Below are positions 1 through 8,270 of a stretch of DNA of 22,152 nt, piece after piece; the first letter of the stretch is position 1, and every line of letters begins with the position of its first letter. The stretch comes from DAOTUL01 sp034437435 (GTDB lineage: Bacteria; Chloroflexota; Anaerolineae; Aggregatilineales; Phototrophicaceae): the NCBI GenBank assembly GCA_964417785.1, contig CAYQJO010000050.1, positions 1 to 22,152 on the forward strand. Reading direction: 5' to 3'. The position numbers and the translations under genes are program-made. The notes beneath the pieces were generated by a model that made no database searches, was not told the DNA's origin, and saw nothing but the letters and a program-made list of their open reading frames with translations.

Positions 1-1425
1 GTCGAAAGCGGCTGGGGCCAGATTCCGGTCGTTGACGAAGAGGGCAGCCTGACGGGCATTGTCACCCGCACAGACCTCATCAAACACTGGGGACGGGTTC
101 ACCCGACAGAGCGCACCCAGGACGAACACATCACCGCTGAGCAGATTCGCGATGTTCTCGGAGACGCCGCCACCCGATTGATCCAGGCTATTGCGGACCG
201 GGCGCAGCGGCGGCAGTTGAACATGTATCTGGTCGGTGGGGTGGTCCGCGATCTGTTTTTGCAGCGCCCCAACCTGGATATTGATTTCGTCATCGAAGCG
301 GACGCCATCGCCTTTGCCGAAAGCCTGTGCGATGAACTGGGGGGTTCGATCAACAGCTACCGGCCATTCGGCACCGCCAAGTGGCGGTTGGATGAAGCGG
401 TGGGTGCAATACTTGATCTCGACATCGACCTGCTGCCGGATACCATCGACTTCGCCACCTCGCGCAACGAGTTTTACACCCATCCGACGGCGCTGCCGTC
501 CGTCTACAGCAGTTCGATCAAACTGGATTTGCACCGACGTGATTTCACCATCAACGCCCTGGCGATCCAGGTCAGCCCGCAGATCTACCGCGTGCTGGAT
601 TTCTACGGCGGTCTCAATGACCTGCGCGGCAAGCTGATCCGGGTGCTGCACAGTTTGAGCTTTGTCGATGATCCGACACGCATCCTCCGCGCCATCCGCT
701 TTGAATTTCGTCTGGGCTTCCAGATTGAGGAGCGCACCGCTGAACTCATCGCCCATTCGGATGAGATGCTGCGCCGCATCACCGGCGAGCGGGTGCGCAA
801 TGAACTCCGGCTGCTGCTGCGTGAACCCAACCCTGAACGCGCCTTACGGGCGATGGATCAGCGAGGGCTGCTGGTCGCCATCCACCCCTATCTGCATTTC
901 CCGGCAGAAGCCGCCGACGGATTCCTGACAGCCCGCAGCACACAAAAGGACTGGCCGGTCGAACCAGAGCGGCTGCGCTATCTCTACTGGCATATCTGGA
1001 TGGACTATATCCCATATGACCACATTGACGATCTGGGACTGCGGCTGTTATTCAGCCAGGATTGGATTGCCGCGTTGACGGCCAGCGCACAACTCTTCCA
1101 GGAACCGCCACCAACCGACCTGCCAGCCAGCCAGCTTGTGCGCAGACTCCAGACCGTTCCGGAAATCGCACTGCTGGCGGTGTGGATTCTCAGCGATGCG
1201 CCGCACCGGGAGCAGATTCGACGGTATCTGGACGAATGGCGGCATATTCAACCAGCCACAACCGGCCACACCCTGCGCGAACGCGGACTACCACCCGGAC
1301 CGGCATATAAAACCATTTTGAGTCGTTTGCGCGATGCCCGGTTGGATGGTGAGATTGTCAGCGATGAAGATGAAAACGCTATGCTGACCCGGTTGGTGGA
1401 GGAAGCACAGCATGACCGTGATTGA
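1..1425 (+). CDS. CBS-domain tRNA nucleotidyltransferase / poly(A) polymerase family protein (5' partial)
   Basis: The reading frame is open from base 1 and the gene begins outside the window; the TTG at 178 is not a credible start. The first ~30 visible codons read as the end of a CBS domain (QIPVVDEEGSLTGIVTRTDL). The class II nucleotidyltransferase head follows: LVGGVVRD at visible codons 77-84, the metal-binding DID at codons 93-95, the RRDFTINALAI motif, DDPTRILRAIRFEFRLGF, and the ERVRNELRLLL helix. Enzymes of this family add A or CCA to tRNA 3' ends in the cytoplasm. CBS-containing members usually also carry an N-terminal DHH/DHHA1 phosphoesterase domain, so about half the protein is probably missing. 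The stop overlaps the next gene by 14 bases, implying co-transcription. Whether it adds A only or CCA cannot be told from sequence alone. Confidence 0.9.
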   Translation, partial: VESGWGQIPVVDEEGSLTGIVTRTDLIKHWGRVHPTERTQDEHITAEQIRDVLGDAATRLIQAIADRAQRRQLNMYLVGGVVRDLFLQRPNLDIDFVIEADAIAFAESLCDELGGSINSYRPFGTAKWRLDEAVGAILDLDIDLLPDTIDFATSRNEFYTHPTALPSVYSSSIKLDLHRRDFTINALAIQVSPQIYRVLDFYGGLNDLRGKLIRVLHSLSFVDDPTRILRAIRFEFRLGFQIEERTAELIAHSDEMLRRITGERVRNELRLLLREPNPERALRAMDQRGLLVAIHPYLHFPAEAADGFLTARSTQKDWPVEPERLRYLYWHIWMDYIPYDHIDDLGLRLLFSQDWIAALTASAQLFQEPPPTDLPASQLVRRLQTVPEIALLAVWILSDAPHREQIRRYLDEWRHIQPATTGHTLRERGLPPGPAYKTILSRLRDARLDGEIVSDEDENAMLTRLVEEAQHDRD

Positions 1426-1939
1426 ACCCGTAGGGCTGACCGTCAGCCTGCCGATTGCGATCCGCCCGGCGACCGCAGATGATCTGCCACTGTTGGAATG
1501 GTACGGGCAGTACAAACACTATCGCCGCCTGTTCCGCCGCACTTTCCAGGCCCAGCAAGACGGTCGGCGGTTGATGCTGGTGGCAGACTGCAATGCCTTC
1601 CCCATCGGGCAGATATTCATCCAGTTCAACTGTGACAACTCGCGCATCGCGGACGGTGAAGAACGTGGCTATCTATTTTCGCTGCGGGTGATGCAGATGT
1701 TTCAGCGACAGGGAATCGGTACACGGTTGGTACAGCAGGCTGAGACCATCCTGAGCGAGCGCGGCTACCACTATGCGACCATCGCCGTCGCCAAATCGAA
1801 CAACAACGCCCGACGACTTTATCACCAACTGGGATATGGGGTTTTTGCCGAGGATCCTGGCACCTGGTCTTATGTCGATCATAAGGGTAAAGTAAGGCAG
1901 GTAGACGAGCCTTGCTGGGTGCTGGAAAAGTCGCTATAA
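1412..1939 (+). CDS. GNAT-family N-acetyltransferase
   Basis: This 175-residue protein is a single GNAT domain. The acetyl-CoA pyrophosphate-binding loop is visible as QRQGIGTRLV (fits R/Q-x-x-G-x-G/A), preceded by the beta4 strand GYLFSLRVM. It is followed by the beta5/alpha4 signature IAVAKSNNNARRLYHQLGY typical of small-molecule or protein acetyltransferases. Such enzymes move an acetyl group from acetyl-CoA to an amine; the substrate cannot be deduced. The ATG at 1412 lies inside the end of the nucleotidyltransferase gene and has a GGAGGA-type ribosome site about 8 bases upstream, so translation is probably coupled. A promoter-like sequence for the next gene lies at its 3' end. The family call is firm, the function open. 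Confidence 0.87.
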   Translation: MTVIEPVGLTVSLPIAIRPATADDLPLLEWYGQYKHYRRLFRRTFQAQQDGRRLMLVADCNAFPIGQIFIQFNCDNSRIADGEERGYLFSLRVMQMFQRQGIGTRLVQQAETILSERGYHYATIAVAKSNNNARRLYHQLGYGVFAEDPGTWSYVDHKGKVRQVDEPCWVLEKSL

Positions 1940-1940
1940 T
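1912..1940 (+). promoter_or_regulatory. Candidate sigma70-type promoter for the cupin gene
   Basis: A perfect TATAAT hexamer at 1935-1940 is preceded, after a 17-base spacer, by TTGCTG at 1912-1917, which matches the -35 consensus only in its TTG. It overlaps the last codons and stop of the GNAT gene. Initiation would be expected near 1947, giving a leader of about 80 bases before the cupin start. The -10 box and spacing are good but the -35 is weak. Confidence 0.5.
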
Positions 1941-2028
1941 CTATGCAATGGATGAACGTTCCATAAATTACAGGTTGTAAATATGGATACGTTAATGGTT
2001 TGGCAACAAAGTAGTGAGGCAACAATTC

Positions 2029-2379
2029 ATGGTAACTCAGCAAGCGGCAGTGGAAGTCCGTCGCTGGCAAGGCGGTCAACATCCGACTGTTTCGGCAATC
2101 ACCCGTCTGATGCGCAAAGAGGGTCTGCGCCCTTACCTGTGGGAAAACGCTGCAAATCACCGTTATCCTGTGCGCAGTCACGGATACGATAAAATCCTGT
2201 TTGTGATCGATGGCACGGTAGACGTCACCCTGCCGGATAGCAACCAGCAGGTCCGCCTGCGCAGCGGCGACCGGATTGATCTCCCCGCTGGCATCCGGCA
2301 CGGCGTTATCGTCTCCGCCAGCGGCGCACGCTGTGTGGAGGCAGCCATCAACAGACCACGCAGCGCCAGAAAACGATAA
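2029..2379 (+). CDS. Small cupin-fold protein
   Basis: This 116-residue protein is a single-domain cupin. The core reads SHGYDKILFVIDGTVDVTLPD, then VRLRSGDRIDLPAG followed by IRHGVIVSASGARCVEA, matching the two cupin motifs (G-X5-HX-type strand, then G-D-X-PXG...H). Only some of the usual metal-binding His/Glu residues are present: SHG, and RHG after PAG. Metal binding is therefore possible but unproven. The ATG at 2029 is preferred over an in-frame GTG at 2014 because GAGG at 2016-2019 sits 9 bases before it. The gene has its own promoter-like sequence and terminator, so it is probably a single-gene unit. Small cupins bind sugars, metals or small ligands or act as isomerases; no specific role can be assigned. 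Confidence 0.8.
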   Translation: MVTQQAAVEVRRWQGGQHPTVSAITRLMRKEGLRPYLWENAANHRYPVRSHGYDKILFVIDGTVDVTLPDSNQQVRLRSGDRIDLPAGIRHGVIVSASGARCVEAAINRPRSARKR

Positions 2380-2400
2380 TCAACTGCCTATCCAATTTGA

Positions 2401-2427
2401 GCGGGGGCCTTTGCAGCTCCCGTTTTT
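2401..2427 (+). terminator. Rho-independent terminator after the cupin gene
   Basis: A 7-bp stem (CGGGGGC at 2402-2408 with GCTCCCG at 2416-2422, including one G-T pair) encloses a 7-base loop and is followed by five Ts (2423-2427). It lies 22 bases after the cupin stop. It separates the cupin from the CcdA-TlpA gene and argues against the longer reading frame that would start inside the cupin. Confidence 0.65.
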
Positions 2428-2521
2428 GTATGGAAATGTAAACATCTCGTTAAATCGGGAAGGAATATCGTTTCGGGTCCGTCTAAGGAATGTAAAGAAA
2501 GCGGAAAATCGGAGCACGAAT

Positions 2522-4156
2522 ATGTTGGATTATGTCATAGCGGCGGTTGCCGGATTTGTGTCGTTTATTTCGCCGTGTGTTCTACCTCTGGTACCGGCCT
2601 ACATTGGGTATATGGGCGGGCGCATCACCAATAAGGTCTCGGCTCAGGTGGCCGCCGTTGGTGAAGTCGATACCGGGCCGACCCTGACAATGCGACTGGG
2701 CATCCTGATGCACGGCATCGCATTCGTGGCCGGATTCACCTTTATCTTCGTCACACTCGGTATTCTGGGGACGGCGTTTGTCCGTGAAGTCGGCGGCAGC
2801 AACATTAGCGAGGTCGAGGGCCTCATCGGACGGGTCGGCGGCGTATTGATTATCGCCTTCGGCCTGCACTTCATGGGTGCGATACCGGCCTTCTTCAAGT
2901 GGCTGCGCAAGAACGATTCCATCCTCAAATCGTCGTTGACCTCTGTCGCAGTGATTGTAATCGGTCTGGCGCTGATCGCCTGGGGTTTCACCGGGACCCT
3001 CAATGTGTGGGAGACGTCGCAGTACCCCGCCTGGGCCGGATTCATCGCCCTGATCGCCGCCGCAGTTCTGGCGCTGACGATGGTCATGGGCGACGCGTTC
3101 GTCCAGCCAGAGAAGTTCTGGAACAAGACACTCAACACCCTGGATTACGCTTTTTACGCTGACACACGCCGCCAGATCACCGCACAGGGCAACCAGGGAC
3201 TCAGCAGTTCCGCGCTGATGGGAGTGGTCTTCGCCGCTGGTTGGACCCCCTGCATCGGCCCGACCCTGGGACTGGCGATGACCATGGCCGCCAACGGCGG
3301 CGATGTCGCCAACGCAGCGGCGCTGATGACGGCCTATTCTCTTGGCCTGGGCATTCCCTTCTTGCTGACTGCGCTCATGCTTGATAGTGCATCCGGTATG
3401 CTGCGCCGCCTCAAGAGCAATATGAATACCATCAAGGTTGTCAGCGGAGCCTTCCTGGTGGTTATCGGCTTCAGTGTCGCCAGCGGTGGTTTGCAGGACC
3501 TGAGCGCCCGCTTCAACGCTGAATTTGGCGATGTGTCGCTGCGCCTGGAACACTGTACCGTCGGGGTGGTGGAAGGCGACATCCGTGTCGGGCAGTATGT
3601 CAACTGCGTGACCGGCGAGGAGGACTTCGAAACGCTGCGTACCGCCAATGAGACCGCCGAACTGCCAACAGACACAATCAACACCGCCAGCCTGCCGTCC
3701 ATCAGCGGCGGCCTGCCAGAAGCGGACCTGCCGGAAGTCGGCCTGTCGGTGGGTGAACTGGCCCCGGATTTCCAGACAACCAATCTGGATGGCGAGACGG
3801 TATCGCTCTCGGATTATCGCGGACAGACTGTGCTGCTCAACTTCTGGTTCACTGCCTGCGGACCGTGCCGCATCGAAATGCCACACTTCCAGGAGACATT
3901 TGAGAAACACGAGGACTTCGTGGTGGTGGCCGTCAACCGCGAGGAAAGCGCCAGCACGGTCAGCGATTTCGCCGGTGAACTGGGCCTGAATTTCCCTATG
4001 CTGCTTGATGAAGACAGCACCATCCAGGACCTTTACGGCATTGTCGGCTATCCATCGACCTTTATTCTCGATACTGACGGCGTGATTGTGTCCAAACCCA
4101 TCGGTCTGATTACGCCAGATCGCCTCAACGAACTGCTGGACGAAGCGATGTCGTGA
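2522..4156 (+). CDS. CcdA-TlpA fusion: transmembrane thiol-disulfide exchange protein
   Basis: This 544-residue protein joins a CcdA/DsbD-type membrane domain (about residues 1-325) to a periplasm-facing TlpA/ResA-type thioredoxin domain (about 405-544). The CcdA cysteines are visible as FISPCVLPLVPAYIGY (Cys19) and AAGWTPCIGPTLG (Cys244). The thioredoxin site is CGPC at 446-449 with cis-Pro511 (GYPSTFILD). Known family members take electrons from cytoplasmic thioredoxin and pass them out to extracytoplasmic disulfides, for example in cytochrome c maturation. Residues ~137-200 add an extra pair of hydrophobic segments and a loop not seen in minimal CcdA. The linker carries two more cysteines (345, 362). 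The start has GGAG at 2511-2514, seven bases upstream; the longer frame from 2276 crosses the cupin gene and a terminator. The stop overlaps the next start. Confidence 0.9.
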   Translation: MLDYVIAAVAGFVSFISPCVLPLVPAYIGYMGGRITNKVSAQVAAVGEVDTGPTLTMRLGILMHGIAFVAGFTFIFVTLGILGTAFVREVGGSNISEVEGLIGRVGGVLIIAFGLHFMGAIPAFFKWLRKNDSILKSSLTSVAVIVIGLALIAWGFTGTLNVWETSQYPAWAGFIALIAAAVLALTMVMGDAFVQPEKFWNKTLNTLDYAFYADTRRQITAQGNQGLSSSALMGVVFAAGWTPCIGPTLGLAMTMAANGGDVANAAALMTAYSLGLGIPFLLTALMLDSASGMLRRLKSNMNTIKVVSGAFLVVIGFSVASGGLQDLSARFNAEFGDVSLRLEHCTVGVVEGDIRVGQYVNCVTGEEDFETLRTANETAELPTDTINTASLPSISGGLPEADLPEVGLSVGELAPDFQTTNLDGETVSLSDYRGQTVLLNFWFTACGPCRIEMPHFQETFEKHEDFVVVAVNREESASTVSDFAGELGLNFPMLLDEDSTIQDLYGIVGYPSTFILDTDGVIVSKPIGLITPDRLNELLDEAMS

Positions 4157-4698
4157 GGCGCTCGCTCCGGGTTCTCACAGCCGCCATGTCGATGGGACTG
4201 GCGGCTTTTCTGATTGCAGCCGCTGGACTGCCCCAACGCGCCGATTACACCGGCTACACGATTTCCGGTCTGGCGGAACAGGTCGCGCCGGAGCGCGGTT
4301 ATCTGGCCCCACTGATTCAGGCGCTGGACCTGGACGGACAGCCGGTCGATCTGTGGCAGATGCGCGGCCATCCGGTGATCGTCAACTTCTGGGCCACCTG
4401 GTGTCCGCCGTGCCGTGAGGAGATGGTCATCCTGCAAGACCTCCACAACCAACAACCCGATCTGCACGTTCTGGCGGTCAATCTGGGCGAAGACCGGCGC
4501 ACGGTTGCGGCGTGGCGCGACCGGCTCGACCTGACCTACAATATCCTGCTTGACACCGACCGCGTTATCGCGCAGGATTACTACTTCCGTGATCCACCGT
4601 CTACATTTGTGATCGACCCGGAAGGTCGAATCACGCATGTATTCTACGGGCCGGTCACGGCGGAGCAATTACTGGATGCAGTGAAGACAGGAAACTGA
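4153..4698 (+). CDS. Membrane-anchored TlpA/ResA-like thioredoxin
   Basis: This 181-residue protein has a short basic N-terminus (RRSLR) and a hydrophobic segment (about 7-25), read as a signal anchor or signal peptide. A TlpA/ResA thioredoxin domain follows. The active site is WCPPC (Cys84, Cys87) in VIVNFWATWCPPCREEM, and the cis-proline is Pro149 in DPPSTFVID. Family members reduce specific extracytoplasmic disulfides and are themselves reduced by CcdA-type proteins, so the preceding CcdA-TlpA fusion is the likely electron donor. The GTG start overlaps the upstream stop (GTGA), which suggests translational coupling. An in-frame ATG at 4186 would remove the basic residues and is less attractive. 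Its protein targets are unknown. Confidence 0.88.
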   Translation: MRRSLRVLTAAMSMGLAAFLIAAAGLPQRADYTGYTISGLAEQVAPERGYLAPLIQALDLDGQPVDLWQMRGHPVIVNFWATWCPPCREEMVILQDLHNQQPDLHVLAVNLGEDRRTVAAWRDRLDLTYNILLDTDRVIAQDYYFRDPPSTFVIDPEGRITHVFYGPVTAEQLLDAVKTGN

Positions 4699-5441
4699 TG
4701 GCAGAAAACAACCGGCGGCGGCAGGTCGCCCTGAAAGCAAACATCTGGACCCTGCGGCTGACCCGCAACTGGCTGCGCGTGGCGCTTTCGATCCTGGCGT
4801 TGTATGCACTGCTGCCCTTCGCGGCACCGGTCCTCAAGCAGGCCGGGGCGGATAGCGCGGCCAACGCCCTCTACCGAGTCTACAGCCCCTTCTGCCACCA
4901 GTTCGCCTTCCGCTCGTTTTTCCTTTTCGGCGAACAAGCGGCCTATCCCCGCACCATCACCGGCACCGACCTCACGCCGTTTGAGGTTTACGCCGACGAC
5001 CTGAGCATCTTCGACGGCGTCGACCTGGATGGATTTGACGTGGACCTGATGTTTGCCGCCCGTGATTTCGCCGGTAACGACCAGATGGGTTATAAGATCG
5101 CCCTGTGCGAGCGCGACATCGCCATCTATCTGGCGCTGCTCACCGGCGGGCTGATTTACAGCATCCCGGTGGTACGGCAGCGGCTGCGTCCGGTCCCGTT
5201 GTGGTTGTATGTCTTCCTGGGACTCGGCCCCATCGGCCTGGATGGCTTCAGCCAGATGTTCGGCTATCCGCCCTTTAACTTCTGGCCGCCAAGAGAGACG
5301 CTGCCGGTCTTCCGCGTGCTGACCGGGGCCATCTTCGGCTTCATGAACGCGTGGCTGGCGTTTCCTTACCTGGAGTCGGCGGTGCGCGATACCCGCCGCG
5401 AGATCGAATACAAACTCTGGCACGCCGGTATCGACGTATAA
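4698..5441 (+). CDS. DUF2085 family membrane protein with an enlarged acidic loop
   Basis: This 247-residue protein matches DUF2085: a first membrane segment (about 27-47), the CHQ motif at 66-68 in SPFCHQFAFRSFFLFG, a cysteine/arginine motif at 137-139 (LCERDIAIY), and PIGLDGFSQMFG followed by RVLTGAIFGF. About four membrane segments are visible. Two features differ from the form of the family I know. The interval between the CHQ and second cysteine motifs is about 70 residues rather than roughly 20, filled with Asp-rich sequence (about 82-132). The usual CxxC at the second motif has become CxRD. The function of DUF2085 is unknown. The ATG shares one base with the stop of the TlpA-like gene, so all three genes are one operon and a redox or metal-related role is plausible. 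A strong hairpin follows the stop. Confidence 0.82.
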   Translation: MAENNRRRQVALKANIWTLRLTRNWLRVALSILALYALLPFAAPVLKQAGADSAANALYRVYSPFCHQFAFRSFFLFGEQAAYPRTITGTDLTPFEVYADDLSIFDGVDLDGFDVDLMFAARDFAGNDQMGYKIALCERDIAIYLALLTGGLIYSIPVVRQRLRPVPLWLYVFLGLGPIGLDGFSQMFGYPPFNFWPPRETLPVFRVLTGAIFGFMNAWLAFPYLESAVRDTRREIEYKLWHAGIDV

Positions 5442-5475
5442 AAAGAGACAGGACCACGCGGTCCTGTCTCTTTTA
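5440..5475. terminator. Bidirectional terminator between two convergent operons
   Basis: A perfect 15-bp inverted repeat (arms 5441-5455 and 5460-5474) surrounds the tetraloop ACGC. The arms end in AAAA on the left and TTTT on the right, giving a U-tract in either direction. It immediately follows the DUF2085 stop on the + strand and lies 21 bases beyond the stop of the TadE-like gene on the - strand, so it can serve both. Confidence 0.88.
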
Positions 5476-5495
5476 CCCCCTCTAAAGTCGTTTGA

Positions 5496-8261
5496 CTACT
5501 GGCCGCTTCCAGTATCGGAAGCATCGCAGTCGTCACCGATACAGACATCCGCACCCGGTGCGCAGACCACCGAGACTGACTCATTGCCGAGACTCTCGGT
5601 CAGCGTATAGGTGCCGAAGCCGAAACCCGTCACGGTGAAGGACTTGCTCTGATTCTCGTTCAGATCAAAGCTGTTGCTCCCCGGTGTGACATTGGTGCTG
5701 CCATCCAGTATGATCGTGACCGTCTTGCTGCTGGTCATATCACCACCGTTGTTCCTGATGGTGAAGGACGGCTCCGCAGACCCTTCCTCGCAGGTTGCCG
5801 ACAGCACCAGATCGGGATCGGTTGGTTCATCGGTGGGTGTGGTCGGCGTCACCTCCTCAGTGGCTGTCTCCTCGGTCTCGATGACCGTCGGGCGCGGCGG
5901 ATCGGTCGGTGCCGGAATGTCGGTCGGATTCGGGCGCGGTGCGTCATCCAGCGCGATACGACCGCGATCCAGGCGACCATAACCCGGGCCATTGCCACCA
6001 CCACGATACTCACAGCCGAAGTCGAAGTAGGTGCCGAAGAACGACCACTGGCCCCAGGACCAGGCACTGTCTGGCCGTAAGGGTGTGCCGTTGAACTGGA
6101 GATACATCGTCGCCGACGTATACGGCGGCATCATGTAGGCCACGTTCTCAAACTGGGTCGTGACAGGATCACCACCGTCTTCAGAGACGATCTCAAACTC
6201 TTCACCAACGGAGTAGTAGTGACCGTCATCCGGATTCATGTTCACACTTGCGCCACCCTCGGTGAGCGTCTTTGGCCCCCTCGGATTGTCCACCCAGGGC
6301 GCGTCAGGGTTGGACCAGAGCAGCCAGCCATCCGGGTCTTCGGCGTCGTTACCACCGATGGTGATCTTGTTCAGATACCACTTACTCGATGTGAAGCCCG
6401 CATCCACCGGGTCCGGATAGGTGATATTGAAGCCGAGCATCGGTGACGGCACATTGCGGTCGTTAATCAGCGTCAGCTTGACCACGCCGTAGATGTCGAA
6501 ACCGCCCCATTCCACGTCCATCGCCACATTGATGCAGTCCGGCGGCAGTTCTTCGGTCTCGAAGGGATCAGGCACGGGCGTGTCGTCCGGCACTACATCG
6601 ACGTCGTTGTTGATGCGTTTGATGCAGTCGCGGCCCGGGTCAGTCGGAAACTGCGGGTGGACGAAGCGGATTTCCGTACCGGTGAACATCCACTCTTCCA
6701 TCGTGTTTTGCAGCAGACCGGCGTTCTGGAACACCAGTTGCAGGTCCTTGACCTCGCCGCCATAAACACGTTTGTCGGCTGTGGCCCAGCGGTCCAGGTC
6801 TGCGGGAGCGGTGAACTCACTGGTGTCGAGCATCCAGTCGCCCGCGCCCAGCTTGAACTGGTCGCCATCCCAGATGTCGAGCAGTTCCGTCGGGTTGAGG
6901 TCGCTTTCCAGGCGGCCCTCCCAGAAGACGTCGGCTCCCATACCGGCGAAGGTCAGCAGCGTATTCTGGTAGTCGTAGGGATCAATCCAGCGCACTTTCA
7001 GGTAACGAAGCTGCGTGGTCCAGCCGGGATTGCCAGTGTTGTTGATCTCAACCAGCGCCCGCTGCTGGTAGAAGCGCATATTGCCAATCGACAGCGCGTC
7101 GCAGTCGAAGCTGGCCGGTTCGTCGGTCGCCGTTGGTGGCGGGATGTCGGTCGGACGATCAGTGGCCGTCGGCGGGACAGGCGTATCGACCGGCGTATCG
7201 GTCGGGATCGGTGTCGGCGTGTCTTTGTCGCCCTGGCCGGGTGGGCTGCCCTGCACCGCGTTGAGCGCCCGCGCCGAACGGAAGGATTCGTTCACACCGG
7301 AGCGGCGGGCTTCCATCTTGACGTATTCCGCCAGACCGAGCGGTGTGATCAGCGGGTGGTTGAAGGTGATGAACACCGTCACACGGTCGCCGGGACCACC
7401 GGCATCGAGCCAACGCCGCCCGAAGTTGGCCGGCACATTGCGTGCGCCGATGGGCTGCAGATCGGTGCGCGTATCCGGGTTCACCCATACATTCGGATTC
7501 TGCTCGTTGAGCATGCAGTAGGGCGGTTGATAATCCAGGGCCACACCCGTCGGTATCGATGATTCCTCATAGACGGTGACGAATCGCTGGCGCGGCGAGA
7601 GCGGGTCAAACCCGGTCGATTCCGCATCCAGGAAGCCGCGCGAACTACACACCGACACATTGAAATACCCGCGCTGGTCGCTGCGCGGCATCGGGTTTTC
7701 CCACTGGTCGTAAAGCATCCGTTGGATGCTGCTGCGGGTGCCGTTCAACTGGTTTTCTTCCAGCGTCAGACCGGCAGCACCCTGACGGGCCACATCCATG
7801 ATGGACGCCAGCCGGGCGATGTCGCGGCGCATCTCGCCGTGTTCGGGGCTGCCTGGATCGCAGTCCAGGCCATCGTACCAGGTCGCAAACAGATTCTCCG
7901 GCGTGATGATGTAGCTCTCGCTGACGGGATCGTACTTGCCGAAGACCTCCACATGATAAGTGGGAGTCTCGGCTGCTGTGCTGGGCGGCTGGTAGGCGTA
8001 CAGCACACCCGGCTCATCCACCACTTCGTCCTCGTCGGGGATGTAACACGGGATAATCTCGTCCAGGTTGTATTTGCCGTCGTCGATCTGGCCGGTGGTG
8101 GCATACCGCGCCGACTCGCGGGCCGCGTTCTGGATGGTTACCCACGCCTGGAACAGGCGTCCGAACTCGACTACACCAAAAGTCAATAACAGCAGAATCG
8201 GCAGCGTGAGCGCGAACTCCGCCAGCGTCTGCCCCTTTCTTCGATGCTTTGTCTCGTACAT
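5496..8261 (-). CDS. Large TadE-like pseudopilin with three cysteine-bracketed ectodomains
   Basis: This 921-residue protein starts with a type IV pilin-like signal: basic residues, then KGQTLAEFALTLPILLLL, with Gly10 before the cleavage point and Glu15 at +5. That is the TadE family pattern. A TadE-type domain runs to about 335, followed by a Thr/Pro linker (346-382). Two long beta-rich segments follow, bracketed by Cys387/Cys546 and Cys576/Cys750. A second Thr/Pro linker (778-816) leads to a small Ig/CARDB-like segment bracketed by Cys824/Cys900, and a short Cys-containing acidic tail. Known TadE proteins are about 150-200 residues and act in Tad pilus assembly outside the membrane; this one is several times longer. 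AGGAGGG (8272-8266) lies five bases before the ATG and includes the upstream gene's stop. It is last in the operon. Confidence 0.8.
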   Translation of the reverse strand: MYETKHRRKGQTLAEFALTLPILLLLTFGVVEFGRLFQAWVTIQNAARESARYATTGQIDDGKYNLDEIIPCYIPDEDEVVDEPGVLYAYQPPSTAAETPTYHVEVFGKYDPVSESYIITPENLFATWYDGLDCDPGSPEHGEMRRDIARLASIMDVARQGAAGLTLEENQLNGTRSSIQRMLYDQWENPMPRSDQRGYFNVSVCSSRGFLDAESTGFDPLSPRQRFVTVYEESSIPTGVALDYQPPYCMLNEQNPNVWVNPDTRTDLQPIGARNVPANFGRRWLDAGGPGDRVTVFITFNHPLITPLGLAEYVKMEARRSGVNESFRSARALNAVQGSPPGQGDKDTPTPIPTDTPVDTPVPPTATDRPTDIPPPTATDEPASFDCDALSIGNMRFYQQRALVEINNTGNPGWTTQLRYLKVRWIDPYDYQNTLLTFAGMGADVFWEGRLESDLNPTELLDIWDGDQFKLGAGDWMLDTSEFTAPADLDRWATADKRVYGGEVKDLQLVFQNAGLLQNTMEEWMFTGTEIRFVHPQFPTDPGRDCIKRINNDVDVVPDDTPVPDPFETEELPPDCINVAMDVEWGGFDIYGVVKLTLINDRNVPSPMLGFNITYPDPVDAGFTSSKWYLNKITIGGNDAEDPDGWLLWSNPDAPWVDNPRGPKTLTEGGASVNMNPDDGHYYSVGEEFEIVSEDGGDPVTTQFENVAYMMPPYTSATMYLQFNGTPLRPDSAWSWGQWSFFGTYFDFGCEYRGGGNGPGYGRLDRGRIALDDAPRPNPTDIPAPTDPPRPTVIETEETATEEVTPTTPTDEPTDPDLVLSATCEEGSAEPSFTIRNNGGDMTSSKTVTIILDGSTNVTPGSNSFDLNENQSKSFTVTGFGFGTYTLTESLGNESVSVVCAPGADVCIGDDCDASDTGSGQ

Positions 8262-8270
8262 AAGACCCTC

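Noticed and set aside
2426..2455. Promoter for the CcdA-TlpA operon (TTGTAT, 18 bases, TTAAAT)
   Set aside because: Both hexamers are weak, and the first overlaps the T-tract of the preceding terminator; support is not enough to call it.
2276..2521. N-terminal extension of the CcdA-TlpA reading frame into the cupin gene
   Set aside because: It crosses the cupin coding region and a terminator hairpin, encodes no family similarity, and a good ribosome site precedes the ATG at 2522.
2582..3910. 442-codon - strand frame opposite the CcdA-TlpA gene
   Set aside because: It is antisense to strongly recognised membrane and thioredoxin motifs; its own product is low-complexity.
7110..7230. Tandem GTCGG/CCGAC-like DNA repeats, considered as a CRISPR-like or regulatory array
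   Set aside because: They are explained by the codons of the Thr/Pro/Asp linker in the TadE-like protein; there are no spacers or regular period.
6657..7562. 301-codon + strand frame opposite the 921-aa TadE-like gene
   Set aside because: It is antisense to a gene with clear N-terminal signature and ribosome site; its product looks like no known protein.
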